A DNA stretch of 64,000 nt from Chloranthus sessilifolius (GCA_021018995.1 CM037586.1:21442394-21506393); one strand, 5' to 3'. Positions 1 to 9,580 are shown, counted from the stretch's first letter. Translations and numbers: made by a program. The notes: a model not told the origin generated them from the sequence alone.

Positions 1-804
1 AACTATCTATTTAGACGACGATGGAGGGTATTTCATCGCGGCTCGATGTTATATTGCTCGGGGATTACTTAAGTTGAGGATTTAAGTTTCTTTAGGTCTA
101 TTCAGTGAGGTTCATGAATAGTTGATAATAAATATAACATGTAAATCAGTAGTAAACTTCAATGCATATGTACTCTCAAAACTGTTTTCAATAAAGTTCA
201 TAAATACATCATGCTAAGCATATCATGGCATATATGTGAGGATTTGACTTATATGTTCAATGTGTTGTTCCATATTGAGCTAGGATGTAGCTCACCCCTT
301 AAGACTATACGTCGCAGGTCCTTTGCTAGCAGCCGTAGAGGCTTCGAGAGACGCTGATCCGGGGGATTCAGACTACGTGCCCGGAGATGAGTTAGAGCCT
401 CCTCTTGAGGACTTCTTCTAGGAGACTCCGCTGTGTACCTTGGTAGAGAGAGTTTTGAGAGCACATTGTGCGGCTTGGTATGTCAAGCCTTATTTTTGGG
501 AAATGTAATTAAATAGATACATTCTTTTGGCGAACCATCTAGGGTGACTAAGTGATGTCACTGATGGTTCGGGTGGGCTCTTTCACTCATGTAGAGGCAT
601 GAGTTTAGAACTATCTTTTGGATCATAGATTTTAAAGTATATATATGTATAGAAGTGGAGATTTATTTCAGTATCAGTTTTTATGCATTTCTTTCGCTTT
701 ATTATTGCTTGCTATGCCAATGTTTCGTAAGTATCCATGGGGCACGGTCTGGAGGATCGTGCTGATGGCATGAGTTTTGGGGTGTCAAAATCCGGGTTAT
801 CACA
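1..804 (+). repeat. Element A 5' LTR, 3' portion
   Basis: This stretch repeats 13801-14604 almost base for base and ends ATCACA just before the primer site. It holds the conserved inverted repeat GAGCT..AGCTC at 277-293, the acceptor-like site ending at 317, and the acidic 34-codon frame. The first two thirds of the LTR lie outside the window. Confidence 0.95.
318..421 (+). other. Acidic exon-like frame in LTR (A, 5' copy), 104 nt
   Basis: It follows ACGTCGCAG, a good 3' splice site. The frame needs one base from an upstream exon, then runs 33 codons to TAG at 419-421. It is rich in Asp, Glu and Pro and ends Glu-Asp-Phe-Phe. There is no usable ATG inside. The length and phase are the same in the B, D (5') and X LTRs. 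Coding function is inferred from conservation only. Confidence 0.5.
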
Positions 805-806
805 GT

Positions 807-818
807 TGGTATCAAAGC
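807..818 (+). other. Primer binding site, element A
   Basis: TGGTATCAAAGC starts 2 bases after the LTR end. It differs by one base from TGGTATCAGAGC, the usual complement of plant initiator Met-tRNA. Confidence 0.85.
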
Positions 819-895
819 CTTTTCGTTTAGAAATTCTGACAATCATTATTTTTGTCAGAGCATAGGGACTTCTGCTAACGAAAATTTGGTTTCAC

Positions 896-2304
896 ATGCA
901 GACCGTTATGTCTTCTAGAGGAAGGGGCCGACCCAGGGGCGGTCATAGTAGAAGTTTGCGTAGTCAAGATGATTTTATCTCAGATACCAATAGAATACCT
1001 ATGGGAGATAGTGGGGCTTCAGGCAGTGATGGCCAAGGGAGCCAAGACCAGGCAGAGAATCAAGATCGAGATCAGAGGGATCGAGATCAGAGGGAACAAG
1101 AGAGAGTCAGAGAAAGAAATGAAGATAGAGAGGAGCGTCAGAGGATGATGCACACTATGGAAATCATGGCGACTGCCATGGCACAGTAGGTAGCATCCTT
1201 GGCAACTCATACTGCCCACGAGCAACATCAGCCATCGACACCTCTAGTGGCTCTAACACCACCAGTGTCTTCTGCATTTACTGAGTTTTGGAGGATGTGA
1301 CCTCCTAGCTTTTCGGAGCAGGCAGAGCCCATGGCAGCTGAAACTGGCTAAGTGAGATGGAGAAAGTGTTTAGTGTGCTCGCGTGCACAGAGGACAAGAG
1401 CGTTCGTTGGGCAGTCTACATGTTAGATGGGGAGGCTGGGCCTTGGTGGAAGTCCGTTTCACGGACTAGGCTCAGGAGACTCCAGATTTGCCTTGGATGT
1501 GGGATGAATTTGTTGAAGAGTTTAACAAACAGTACTTTCCAGAAGTTGTGAGAAATCAGATGGAGATCCAGTTTTTGCAACTCGTGCAAGGGAAGATGAC
1601 TGTTAGAGAGTATGGAGTGGAGTTTATGCGACTCACTCACTTCGCGCCTGACTATTTCATCCCGGAGATGATGAGAGCGAAGAGGTTTCAGTAAGGGTTG
1701 AGACCGGACGTGAGGGGAGGAGTAGCACCATTCCAGATGAGGACCTATGGAGAGGTCATAAGCAAGACATTAGTGGTTGAAGAGGAAAATAATAATCGCT
1801 ACTGCCAGAGGGAACAACAAGGAAGGTGGAGTGTGGATTAGAGTAAAACAAGGAACTACGAGCCGGTGAATAAAAAGTCGAGATTCGTAGCCAACAATCA
1901 GAGTCCACCATTCCAAGGAGGGTATCAAAGGCTAGCACAGCAAAGCAACCAACAAAGATTTCTATTGCTTGCGTCGGGGAGACTGATACGATATGAGAGC
2001 CCTGCTATCACTACCGGAGCTACAGTTACACAGGGTTTCTCACGAGCTGCATCTTCCACACCGCGGGAGACTTATGCCAAGTGTGGAAAGTCTCACAAGA
2101 CGACAGACTGTAGGCAGGGTACTCGGGGCTGTTTCAGATGTGACAAGGTGGGCCACTTGATCAAAGATTGCCCGGAGAATGAACAAAGGGAAGACGGCTT
2201 CAACTGCTATGCCACGACCGATACAAGCAAGGAAGTCGATCGTCCAAGGAGATCCTATGCGGTCACAGCTCAAGAGGCCCAAAATACAAACGATGTGATC
2301 CAAG
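896..2304 (+). pseudogene. gag: gag, element A (broken; exon 1)
   Basis: Gag forms the virus-like particle and binds RNA. The ATG at 896 opens an Arg/Gly-rich start followed by a charged Arg/Asp/Glu/Gln stretch. A Retrotrans_gag core lies at about 1357-1694 (Trp-rich, with a YFP motif near 1533). A zinc knuckle of form CX2CX4HX4C is at 2130-2171, preceded by a shorter Cys/His motif whose first Cys has become Tyr. The gene is broken by TAG at 1187, a stop near 1299, frameshifts near 1340 and 1480, TAA near 1692 and more. It ends at 2304 on the first base of a codon, at an AAG/GTGAG splice donor. If the intron is retained, translation stops at 2319-2321. Confidence 0.85.
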
Positions 2305-2450
2305 GTGAGAATTTCTTTTAAATAAATAATTTCAATTCTTAAAAAATTTCGATAGAGAAGGTGCATCCATATAGAAAATAGAAAAGAACCTGTATGTAAT
2401 AATTTTAGTATGATGGTATACATTATATATATATATATATGTATGACTAG
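2305..2450 (+). other. Spliceosomal-type intron at the gag/protease junction, element A (146 bp)
   Basis: It starts GTGAGA after CAAG and ends GACTAG before GTACG. It is AT-rich, includes a (TA)n run near the 3' end, and contains early in-frame stops. Removing it makes gag codons continue directly into the protease frame. Homologous introns with the same junctions and phase sit in B, C and D. Confidence 0.78.
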
Positions 2451-5400
2451 GTACGTTACAACTTTATGAGAAAGGAAGCGATGTTACATATGAAGCTCGA
2501 GTGTTGATAGACTGGGGGTCTACCCACTCATTTATTACCCCTCACTTCACAAAGAAGATGAAAGTCAACCCAAGGGAGTTAGACATTGTGTTAACCGTGG
2601 CCATTCCGACTGAAAAATCGGTTGATACCGAAAAGGTTTGTAACTCTATGATCGTGAGAATCATGGATGAAGACGTCTTTGAACTACATGCGAAATTGAT
2701 CATGCTAAACATGCAAGAATTCAACATGATCCTTGGCATAGATTGGTTGTTGACTCATTGTGCAACCAGGGATTGCAAGAACAAGGCCATCATCTTCAGA
2801 TCATAGAGAAGATCATTTCGATTTTGAGGAGAGAGATCGACGAGTATGCCACTTATCTCTGCAGTCAGGGCCAAGCGCTTGATCAGAAAAGGGTGTAGTG
2901 GATACTTGGCATTCTTGAAGGAGGATAAGGAGGAGAAGAATATTATTTTAGAGATACCAGTTGTGCGAGATTTCGCTGACGTGTTTCCGGATGACTTACT
3001 CGGATTGCCTCCAGTTAGAGAAGTTGAGTTCGCCATCGACTTAGCACCAGGAACGGAGCCTATTTCTAAAGCACCATATAGAATGGCTCCTACTGAGTTG
3101 AAGGAGTTGAAAGAGCAGTTACAAGAGCTCATGGACAAGGGGTTTGTTAGACCGAGCGTGTCTCCATGGGGAGCACCGATCTTGTTTGTAAAGAAGAAAG
3201 ATGGGTCAATGCGTCTATGCATTGACTATCGACAATTAAACAAACTCACTATAAAGAATAGGTATCCTTTGCCTAGGATAGATGACTTATTCGACCAACT
3301 GTAAGGAGCAAAGTATTTATCCAAGATCGTTTTGAGATTTGGATACCATCAGTTGATAGTCAAGGCAGAGGACATCCAAAAGACTGCATTCAGGACACGG
3401 TACAGACACTATGAATTCTTAGTGATGTCGTTTGGGTTGACGAACGCACCGGCGTCGTTTATGGATTTGATGAATCAGGTGTTTAAACCACACCTAGACT
3501 CCTGCGTCATCGTGTTCGTAGATGATATCTTAATATACTCTAAGTTAAAAGTAGAACACAAAGAACACTTAAAGATTGCTCTACAAACCTTGGGTGAACA
3601 CCAACTGTATGCCAAGCTTAGCAAGTGCGAGTTTTGGTTAGAGGAAGTTATCTTTTTGGGACATGTCGTCTCAAAGCATGGTGTCACAGTTGACTCGGCT
3701 AAGATAGAAGCAGTGGTCAATTGGGTGCAACCAAAGACCATGACTGACGTCCGTAGTTTCCTCGAACTAGCTGGCTATTATCGGCGTTTCGTTGAGGGTT
3801 TTTCAAAAATATCGGGACCACTCATGAGACTTACACAGAAGGATGCAAGGTTCGAATGGAGTGAGACATGCAAAAAGAGTTTTCAAGAACTCAAGAAGAG
3901 ACTCACTTCAGCTCCAGTACTAGCGATTCCGTCAGGCAGTGGAGGATTCGCAGTTATAGTGATGCTTCGTATAATGGTTTGAGTTGCGTGCTCAACCAAC
4001 ACAGAAAGGTGATAGCTTACGGGTCGAGACAGCTGAAAGAATATGAGAAAAATTATTCGACACATGATCTAGAACTAGCAGCGGTCATATTTGCGCTGAA
4101 GATTTGGCGACATTACTTGTACGGTGAGACCTTTGAGATTTTCACCGACCACAAGAGCCTCAGATATCTCTTTACATAGAAGGAACTAAATATGAGGCAG
4201 CGCAAATGGATGGAGTTCCTCAAGGACTATGACTGTTCCATACAGCACCATCCAGGCAAGGCTAATGTAGTAGTAGATGCCTTGAGTCGGAAGGGTTCAG
4301 CTCAGTTGGCTAGTTTGATTTTGGGTATGCACAAATCGAAGTTGTTTGAAGATCTGACACTATATGATGCGAACATCGAGTCGTAAGCCACAGGAGCCTT
4401 TTTGGCAAATATTTCAGTAAGGTCAGTGATATTTGAGCATATCCACGAGCTACAGATGAAAGACCCGGCACTAACCAAGATTTGTCAAGATGTGATTGAA
4501 GGCATCAAACCGGACTTCTCAGTGAAAGAAGATGGTTCCTTATTGTTCAAGGGTCGTCTCTGCATTCCGAACCATGTCGATCTACGACAGACTATCCTTG
4601 ATGAATCTCACAAGTCAAATTATGCGATTCACCCTGGTAGCACGAAAATGTATCAAGATTTGAAAAAGAATTACTGGTGATGAAGTTTGAAGCAAGACAT
4701 GGCAGAGTAAGTGTCACAATGTTTGACATGTCAGCAGGTGAAAGTTGATCATAGACATCCTGCTGGATTATTGCAGCCTCTACCCATACCAGAGTGGAAG
4801 TGGGATTCGATCTCTGTGGACTTCATAGTAGGACTACCGCGTACAACGAAGAGATATAATGCCATTTGGGTAGTCGTAGACCGATTAACTAAGTCAGCAC
4901 ACTTCTTACCTTACAACATGATGTATGCGACGGGAAGACTCGCAGAGCTATATATGAAAGAGATCGTCCGTTTGCAAGGGATTCCAAGTAGCATTGTTTC
5001 TAACCGTGGCCCATTATGTACATCAAAGTTTTGGAAGAAATTTCAGGAGGGAATGGGAACACAATTGGATTTCAGTTTAGCATTCCATCCGCAAACCGAT
5101 GAGCAAACAAAACGGGTCAATTAGATCATCAAGGACATGCTTAGGGTGTGTATGTTAGAATTGCAAGGATCATGAGATCAGCACCTACCGTTGATTGAGT
5201 TTGCATACAACAACAGTTTTCAGACGAGCATAGGGATGGCACTGTACGAAGCTCTTTATGGACGGCGATGTAGATCGCCTATCAATGGGAAGAAATCGGT
5301 GAGAAATTTGTTTTGGGCCTGAAATGCTTGAAGATAATACCGCCTATGTTCGGATGATAAGGGCAAAACTCAAAGCGGCTCAGAGCAGGCAGAAAAGCTA

Positions 5401-5856
5401 CGCCGATATCAAGCGGACTAGTGTAGACTATAAAGTGGGTAAACACGTGTTTGTAAAAGTGTCACCTATGGCGTCATGAGGTTCGGAAAGAGAGGAAAGT
5501 TAAGTCCCCGCTACCTTGGACCATTCGAAGTTCTAGGTCGAGTAGATGAAGTTGCTTATCGCATTGGACTACCACCACTATTCGATCGGGTGCACAATGT
5601 GTTTCACGTATCTATGCTCAGGAAGTATATAAATGGCCCTAATCACGTTTTGGGCAGTGAACCTTTGGAAATGCATGAAGACATGAGCATGATAGAGGAA
5701 TCGACAGAGATTTTGGATCGAAAGGAACAAGTATTGCGGACAAAAGTAATTCCATTAGTACTTGTTCGATGGAAAAATCATCCGGCCGAAGAAGCTACGT
5801 GGGAACGAGAGGCTGATGTGAAAGAACAATATCCGGAGTTGTTTGCGACGAGTTGA
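2451..5856 (+). pseudogene. pol: pol (PR-RT-RNaseH-INT-chromodomain), element A, broken
   Basis: Protease starts near 2501 (Leu-Ile-Asp-Trp-Gly-Ser-Thr, with Trp where the relatives have Pro). RT runs from about 2900 to 3800 with FVDD near 3515. RNase H is about 3900-4180, with the Thr-Asp-His-Lys-Ser signature near 4144. The integrase zinc region (His..His..CLTC) is about 4600-4750 and its core about 4800-5110. A GPY/F region and chromodomain end at 5856. Breaks include stops at 2804, 3302, 4177 and 4384, two adjacent stops near 4678, 5122, and frameshifts near 3955 and 5280-5480. The second catalytic Asp of integrase is Asn and the third acidic residue is Lys. This copy cannot make a working integrase. 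Confidence 0.9.
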
Positions 5857-6116
5857 GAGTCAAAATTGTATCACCGCAAGCATGTTTGCGAATTTAAACC
5901 TTCCAATGTTGACCATTTGGCCAATTTATCCAATGGAGACAATGTTAATCACAAAAAAAAAAAAAAATTGTGCTGTGATGCGATGTAGAATGCATGGTCA
6001 AGATTCATCACACCACGCAGTGGCTATGAAGATATGCATCGCAAAACCAATGACCCATTGGTCATGTATTACCAAGAAAACAAGAGAGACATCAAAACAA
6101 GAAAAATTTTGAATTT
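5857..6116 (+). other. Spacer after pol, element A
   Basis: No coding signal. It holds a run of 15 A's near 5954 and otherwise unique AT-rich sequence. The corresponding spacers in B (26423-26640) and D (58263-58465) are similar in position and also appear non-coding. Confidence 0.5.
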
Positions 6117-6620
6117 TGATGAAATTCAATTAATCGATTTTCAAATCGATTAATTGATTTGGAAATTCGATTAATCGATTTGGGTCGATTAGTCGACTGG
6201 CATACGCCAGTGAGTGGAGATTGAGTGGAGATTCAGAAAATTAGTAAAGTGAAATTTCGATTAATCGAGGGGAATTCGATTAATCGATCTGGGGATTTGA
6301 TTACTCGACTAGCACACACCAATGAGCTGTAAATTTTGGAAAAAAATTAGGGGTATAATGATTTCAATTAATTGAGGTGAAATTTGATTAATCGATTTTG
6401 GGAAATCGATTAATCAATTTGGAAAATCGATTAATCGACTGGCACATGCCAGTGAACTACAAACTTGAAATGTAAAATGACCTAAAAATTTCAATTAATG
6501 GAGATGAATTCGATTAATCGATTTTGAATTTCGATTAATCAAATTTTGAAATCAATTAATCGATTAATTGATATCACGCGGCAGGAGAAATTTTTTAAAA
6601 TCGATTAATCGATTTTGGCC
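6117..6620 (+). repeat. Palindrome array upstream of ORF3, element A (TCGATTAATCGA)
   Basis: About ten exact cores and several one-mismatch copies of the perfect 12-bp palindrome TCGATTAATCGA occur at irregular spacing. Imperfect inverted repeats of form CTGGC..GCCAG lie between them (around 6197 and 6440). The array ends just before a TATA box. The same motif fills the LTR array at 9205-9580. Confidence 0.9.
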
Positions 6621-6624
6621 TATA

Positions 6625-6633
6625 TATATAAAA
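6625..6633 (+). promoter_or_regulatory. TATA box for ORF3, element A
   Basis: TATATAAAA lies about 225 bp before the ORF3 ATG and directly after the palindrome array. The leader holds two telo-box-like AAACCCTA motifs (6784, 6827) and a possible donor AAG/GTAAAC at 6782. B has a TATATATA at the same distance. Promoter activity is inferred. Confidence 0.55.
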
Positions 6634-6855
6634 GAGGGGAAATTTTTTCCCATTCAAAAATTTTTTGGTTTCTCTATCGCGCGCTCCTTCTTCCTCCTTG
6701 AGCCACTGTGCAAGCTAGGGTTTTTGGGGGGTTTGCACCGATTTCGACTCAAAATCCTCGCGCAATTGGATCGAAACATAAGGTAAACCCTAGATTTTGA
6801 GTTTTCTTTTCAATTTGAGCTATCAAACCCTAATTTCATTGTATTTGGATTCAAA

Positions 6856-8292
6856 ATGCCACCTCGAACTCGCTTGACCATGAAGCAAGCGGCTTCGAAG
6901 CTTTCGGTACGGCGTAAGAACGCCACACCGCCACCACCATCACCGTCACCTCTACAAACCCCATCCCCATCGTCATTGGATACCACATCCGGTTCAATGA
7001 GTGCATCTTCACATGAATCTTCGCCGACCCTACCACCACCACCCGTAAACTTGCCCCAACCAAATGAGTGGTGGGTGGCAAAGAACTTTGAAAATGAATA
7101 TATTATCAACGAGGTCTTGTTTACCAACCCCGACGTCGAGGGTGAGACCAAATGGGATAGGAACTATCTTGTCAATCCGGGCCTCGGTAACCTATTGAAG
7201 CCGCTACACGGGTGTTACTACTCTCGGCTAGTTTACCTATTTTACCAGGGCTTAGCGGAGGGTCCGGTTGATGACATCGTTATAACCAAGATTGATGGTC
7301 GTAGCTACACATTTACCTATCGCCACGTACATGAGTCCCTAGAGTGTTATTTCAATTTCGTGCCCGAGACCGCCCTCTTTCTACTGTTTGCGGAAGAGGT
7401 GAGATTTGAGGAAATCATGCCCGAGATGACCAATGGGAACAAGGGGTCCGGTCAGTCTATTAGGCGGGTAGACTTACCCCACTACATATGGATGCTTGAT
7501 TCAATAATCAAGTGCAACCTCTACCCGATGCGCCACGGTACAAAGAGGATGGAGTTGGTCCAACAGGCCCTATACGCAGCATTCCTCAGCCGTTGGTTTG
7601 ACGCCACCAAGATCGTCATCGAGGGAATGACTTACATTAAAGGGAAGTTGATGAAGGGTCCTTTGAGGCCCAAGGAGAAAATGCCTTATGCTCGTCTTAT
7701 ATCGAGCATGCTTGAGTGCTACTCTAATGCCCCAGAGTATGCCATCTCACCCCACGAGCAGAAAGCTACAGACCATGTGAAGCACTACTCCATTGCTTCA
7801 TGGGGTCGTAACTACAAATTGTTGAAGAGGACCCTGCCAGTTGAGGGCCCAGCAGCCCCGGCGGCAGCAGTAGCACCACCACCACCCCCACCACCACATC
7901 AGGACCCGCCTGTGGGGGGAGCACACCCCATTATTCCACCAGTTGAGGGGGCACCCTCTCACACTACCGCATCCCCTATGCCACTATCGCAGTCAGTGGT
8001 TGCCACACTGACCTCATCATATCGCCGACGAGCTGCTCGCCTAGCACCTACAATCGAGGACTTGTTGGCCAGGATGGAGGCCAACAACCAACAGATGAAT
8101 CGACGCATGGACTTTTTGATGTGCCATACCATGCGGTACAACTATCCATTGGACTACCAACAGTGCCTCGCGCAGGAGCAGGCTTGGACTGCGAGCGCAA
8201 CGACTTTCCATACGGGTGCAGCAGATGCCGACATATCTAGCTCGGCGTCACAGCGACCCGGTGAGACGAGTCACCCAACACTAGACCAGTAG
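6856..8292 (+). CDS. ORF3: uncharacterised post-pol protein of element A, 478 aa, intact
   Basis: The start is the ATG at 6856, matched by ATGs at the same place in B, C and D. Residues 1-70 are basic and Ser/Thr/Pro-rich. Residues 73-330 form a conserved globular part beginning Asn-Glu-Trp-Trp, with a signature LPHYIWMLDSIIKCNLYP near residue 210. A Pro-rich linker is at about 335-370, and a probable coiled coil containing MEANNQQMNRRMDF is at about 400-430. There is no signal peptide or clear membrane segment. The globular part resembles the 'putative plant transposon protein' domain found in many plant repeats. That match is from memory and uncertain. It is not gag, pol or an obvious envelope. 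The relatives in B and D end further downstream, so the TAG here may be slightly early. It is the only fully open gene of the four elements. Confidence 0.8.
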   Translation: MPPRTRLTMKQAASKLSVRRKNATPPPPSPSPLQTPSPSSLDTTSGSMSASSHESSPTLPPPPVNLPQPNEWWVAKNFENEYIINEVLFTNPDVEGETKWDRNYLVNPGLGNLLKPLHGCYYSRLVYLFYQGLAEGPVDDIVITKIDGRSYTFTYRHVHESLECYFNFVPETALFLLFAEEVRFEEIMPEMTNGNKGSGQSIRRVDLPHYIWMLDSIIKCNLYPMRHGTKRMELVQQALYAAFLSRWFDATKIVIEGMTYIKGKLMKGPLRPKEKMPYARLISSMLECYSNAPEYAISPHEQKATDHVKHYSIASWGRNYKLLKRTLPVEGPAAPAAAVAPPPPPPPHQDPPVGGAHPIIPPVEGAPSHTTASPMPLSQSVVATLTSSYRRRAARLAPTIEDLLARMEANNQQMNRRMDFLMCHTMRYNYPLDYQQCLAQEQAWTASATTFHTGAADADISSSASQRPGETSHPTLDQ

Positions 8293-8574
8293 GGTGAGGG
8301 GATGGCCTGATCTTCCAGCGATGGTGTCCTTTTGTGGTCATTTTGTTTGACTTTTTGTGCTGTTTTAATCAAATTTTGACTTGTAATTATTGAGCACTGG
8401 GAAATTGTAAATTTTTGAACACATGAAATGAAAATCATATATTTTTTGAAATTCATTTGCGTTTGCGTTTACGTTACTTCTTGCATTGTGTGGGTATATT
8501 AGTTAATTTTTCTTGATTGGGTACGTGACATCACTTGTGTGTGGGGTACCCAATCGACACACCTTTTGGGTTCA
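8293..8574 (+). other. 3' untranslated stretch after ORF3, element A
   Basis: AT-rich sequence between the ORF3 stop and the polypurine tract. No gene is seen. It matches the 29011-29343 and 61007-61288 stretches in position. Confidence 0.5.
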
Positions 8575-8608
8575 TTTTCGAGGACGAAAATTCCCAAGGT
8601 GGGGAGAA
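8575..8608 (+). other. Hairpin and polypurine tract, element A
   Basis: TTTTCG-AGGA-CGAAAA (8575-8590) is a perfect stem-loop just upstream of the purine-rich run AAGGTGGGGAGAA (8596-8608), which primes plus-strand synthesis immediately before the LTR. The same pair is present in B (29344, 29365) and D (61289, 61310). Confidence 0.85.
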
Positions 8609-9204
8609 TGTAATATCCCCGAAAATTGAGCGATAAACAGTGACCTCAGGATCCGTGTCCGATTGGTCGTAGGTTGACCAAGTGATGGTCAAACAATAGA
8701 CTTAAGAAAGAAAGGGTTTGTGATGTAAATGTGACCTAGGCATGAATTAGAGGTTAGTTGAGGGTCATGTACACCTATCTCTAATGTATGTGCTCAACAC
8801 CTAAACAATGGGGTTACAAGGGTTTAAAACCTATAAGAGAAGTTATTTCTCTTATTGGTTAGTGAGAGAGTTAAGAGGAGAGAGAGGGAGAGAGAAAAAG
8901 AGAGTTAATGGCAAGGAGGAACTAATGGGGATTGATTGCAGGACGGATTTGAGCAATTAATATTGAAATCAATGCGTGAAGAATCGGTGAAGCAAAAGCT
9001 GGAATCCTAGCCATTTAAACCGACCATTTAATCAATTAGAAGATTGGTTTGAGGTAAATTTTTGCTAGATTTAATTGAGTACATTGTTGTTCATTAACTC
9101 TAGGGGAGATGGGTTAAATTATCAAATTTAAATGATAGAAAATGAAGGAAAATAGAAAGAAAAGTATTTGGAAGAACAGCTCGAAAAGGGGCTGAGTTCT
9201 GGCC

Positions 9205-9580
9205 AAATCGATTAATCGATTTGGAGAATCGATTAATCAATTTTGGTCTGAAAGTTGAAAAAGCAAAAATGCTGGAGTTCGATTAATCGATCTTAAAATC
9301 GATTAATCGATTTTAAAATTTGATTACTCTATTAGAAATCGACTAATCGACTGAGTACCTCTAGTGGCTGGAGAGCTAAGGCTTGAGAAGAACCAATTAA
9401 TCAATTTTTGAATCGATTAATCGATTGTGGATTTCGATTAATTGATTGTGGACTTTTGATTAATCGATTTGGGATTGATTAATCGATTTTGGATTTCGAT
9501 TAATCAATTTGGTAATCGATTAATCGATTTAGGGTTTCAATTAATCGATTTTGGAGATCGATTAATCGATTTGGCAGTTT
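9205..9580 (+). repeat. Palindrome array in LTR, element A 3' LTR
   Basis: Dense exact and near copies of TCGATTAATCGA, the same motif as in the array before ORF3. It lies between the two donor-like sites of the LTR. Confidence 0.9.

Noticed and set aside
6117-6620. Palindrome arrays as a CRISPR array or a replication origin
   Set aside because: Spacing is irregular, spacers are not unique, units are palindromic and decayed, and the context is a plant retrotransposon.
6856-8292. ORF3 as an envelope-like gene
   Set aside because: No signal peptide, membrane span or fusion-like segment is visible. The basic start, Pro-rich linker and coiled coil do not suggest an envelope.
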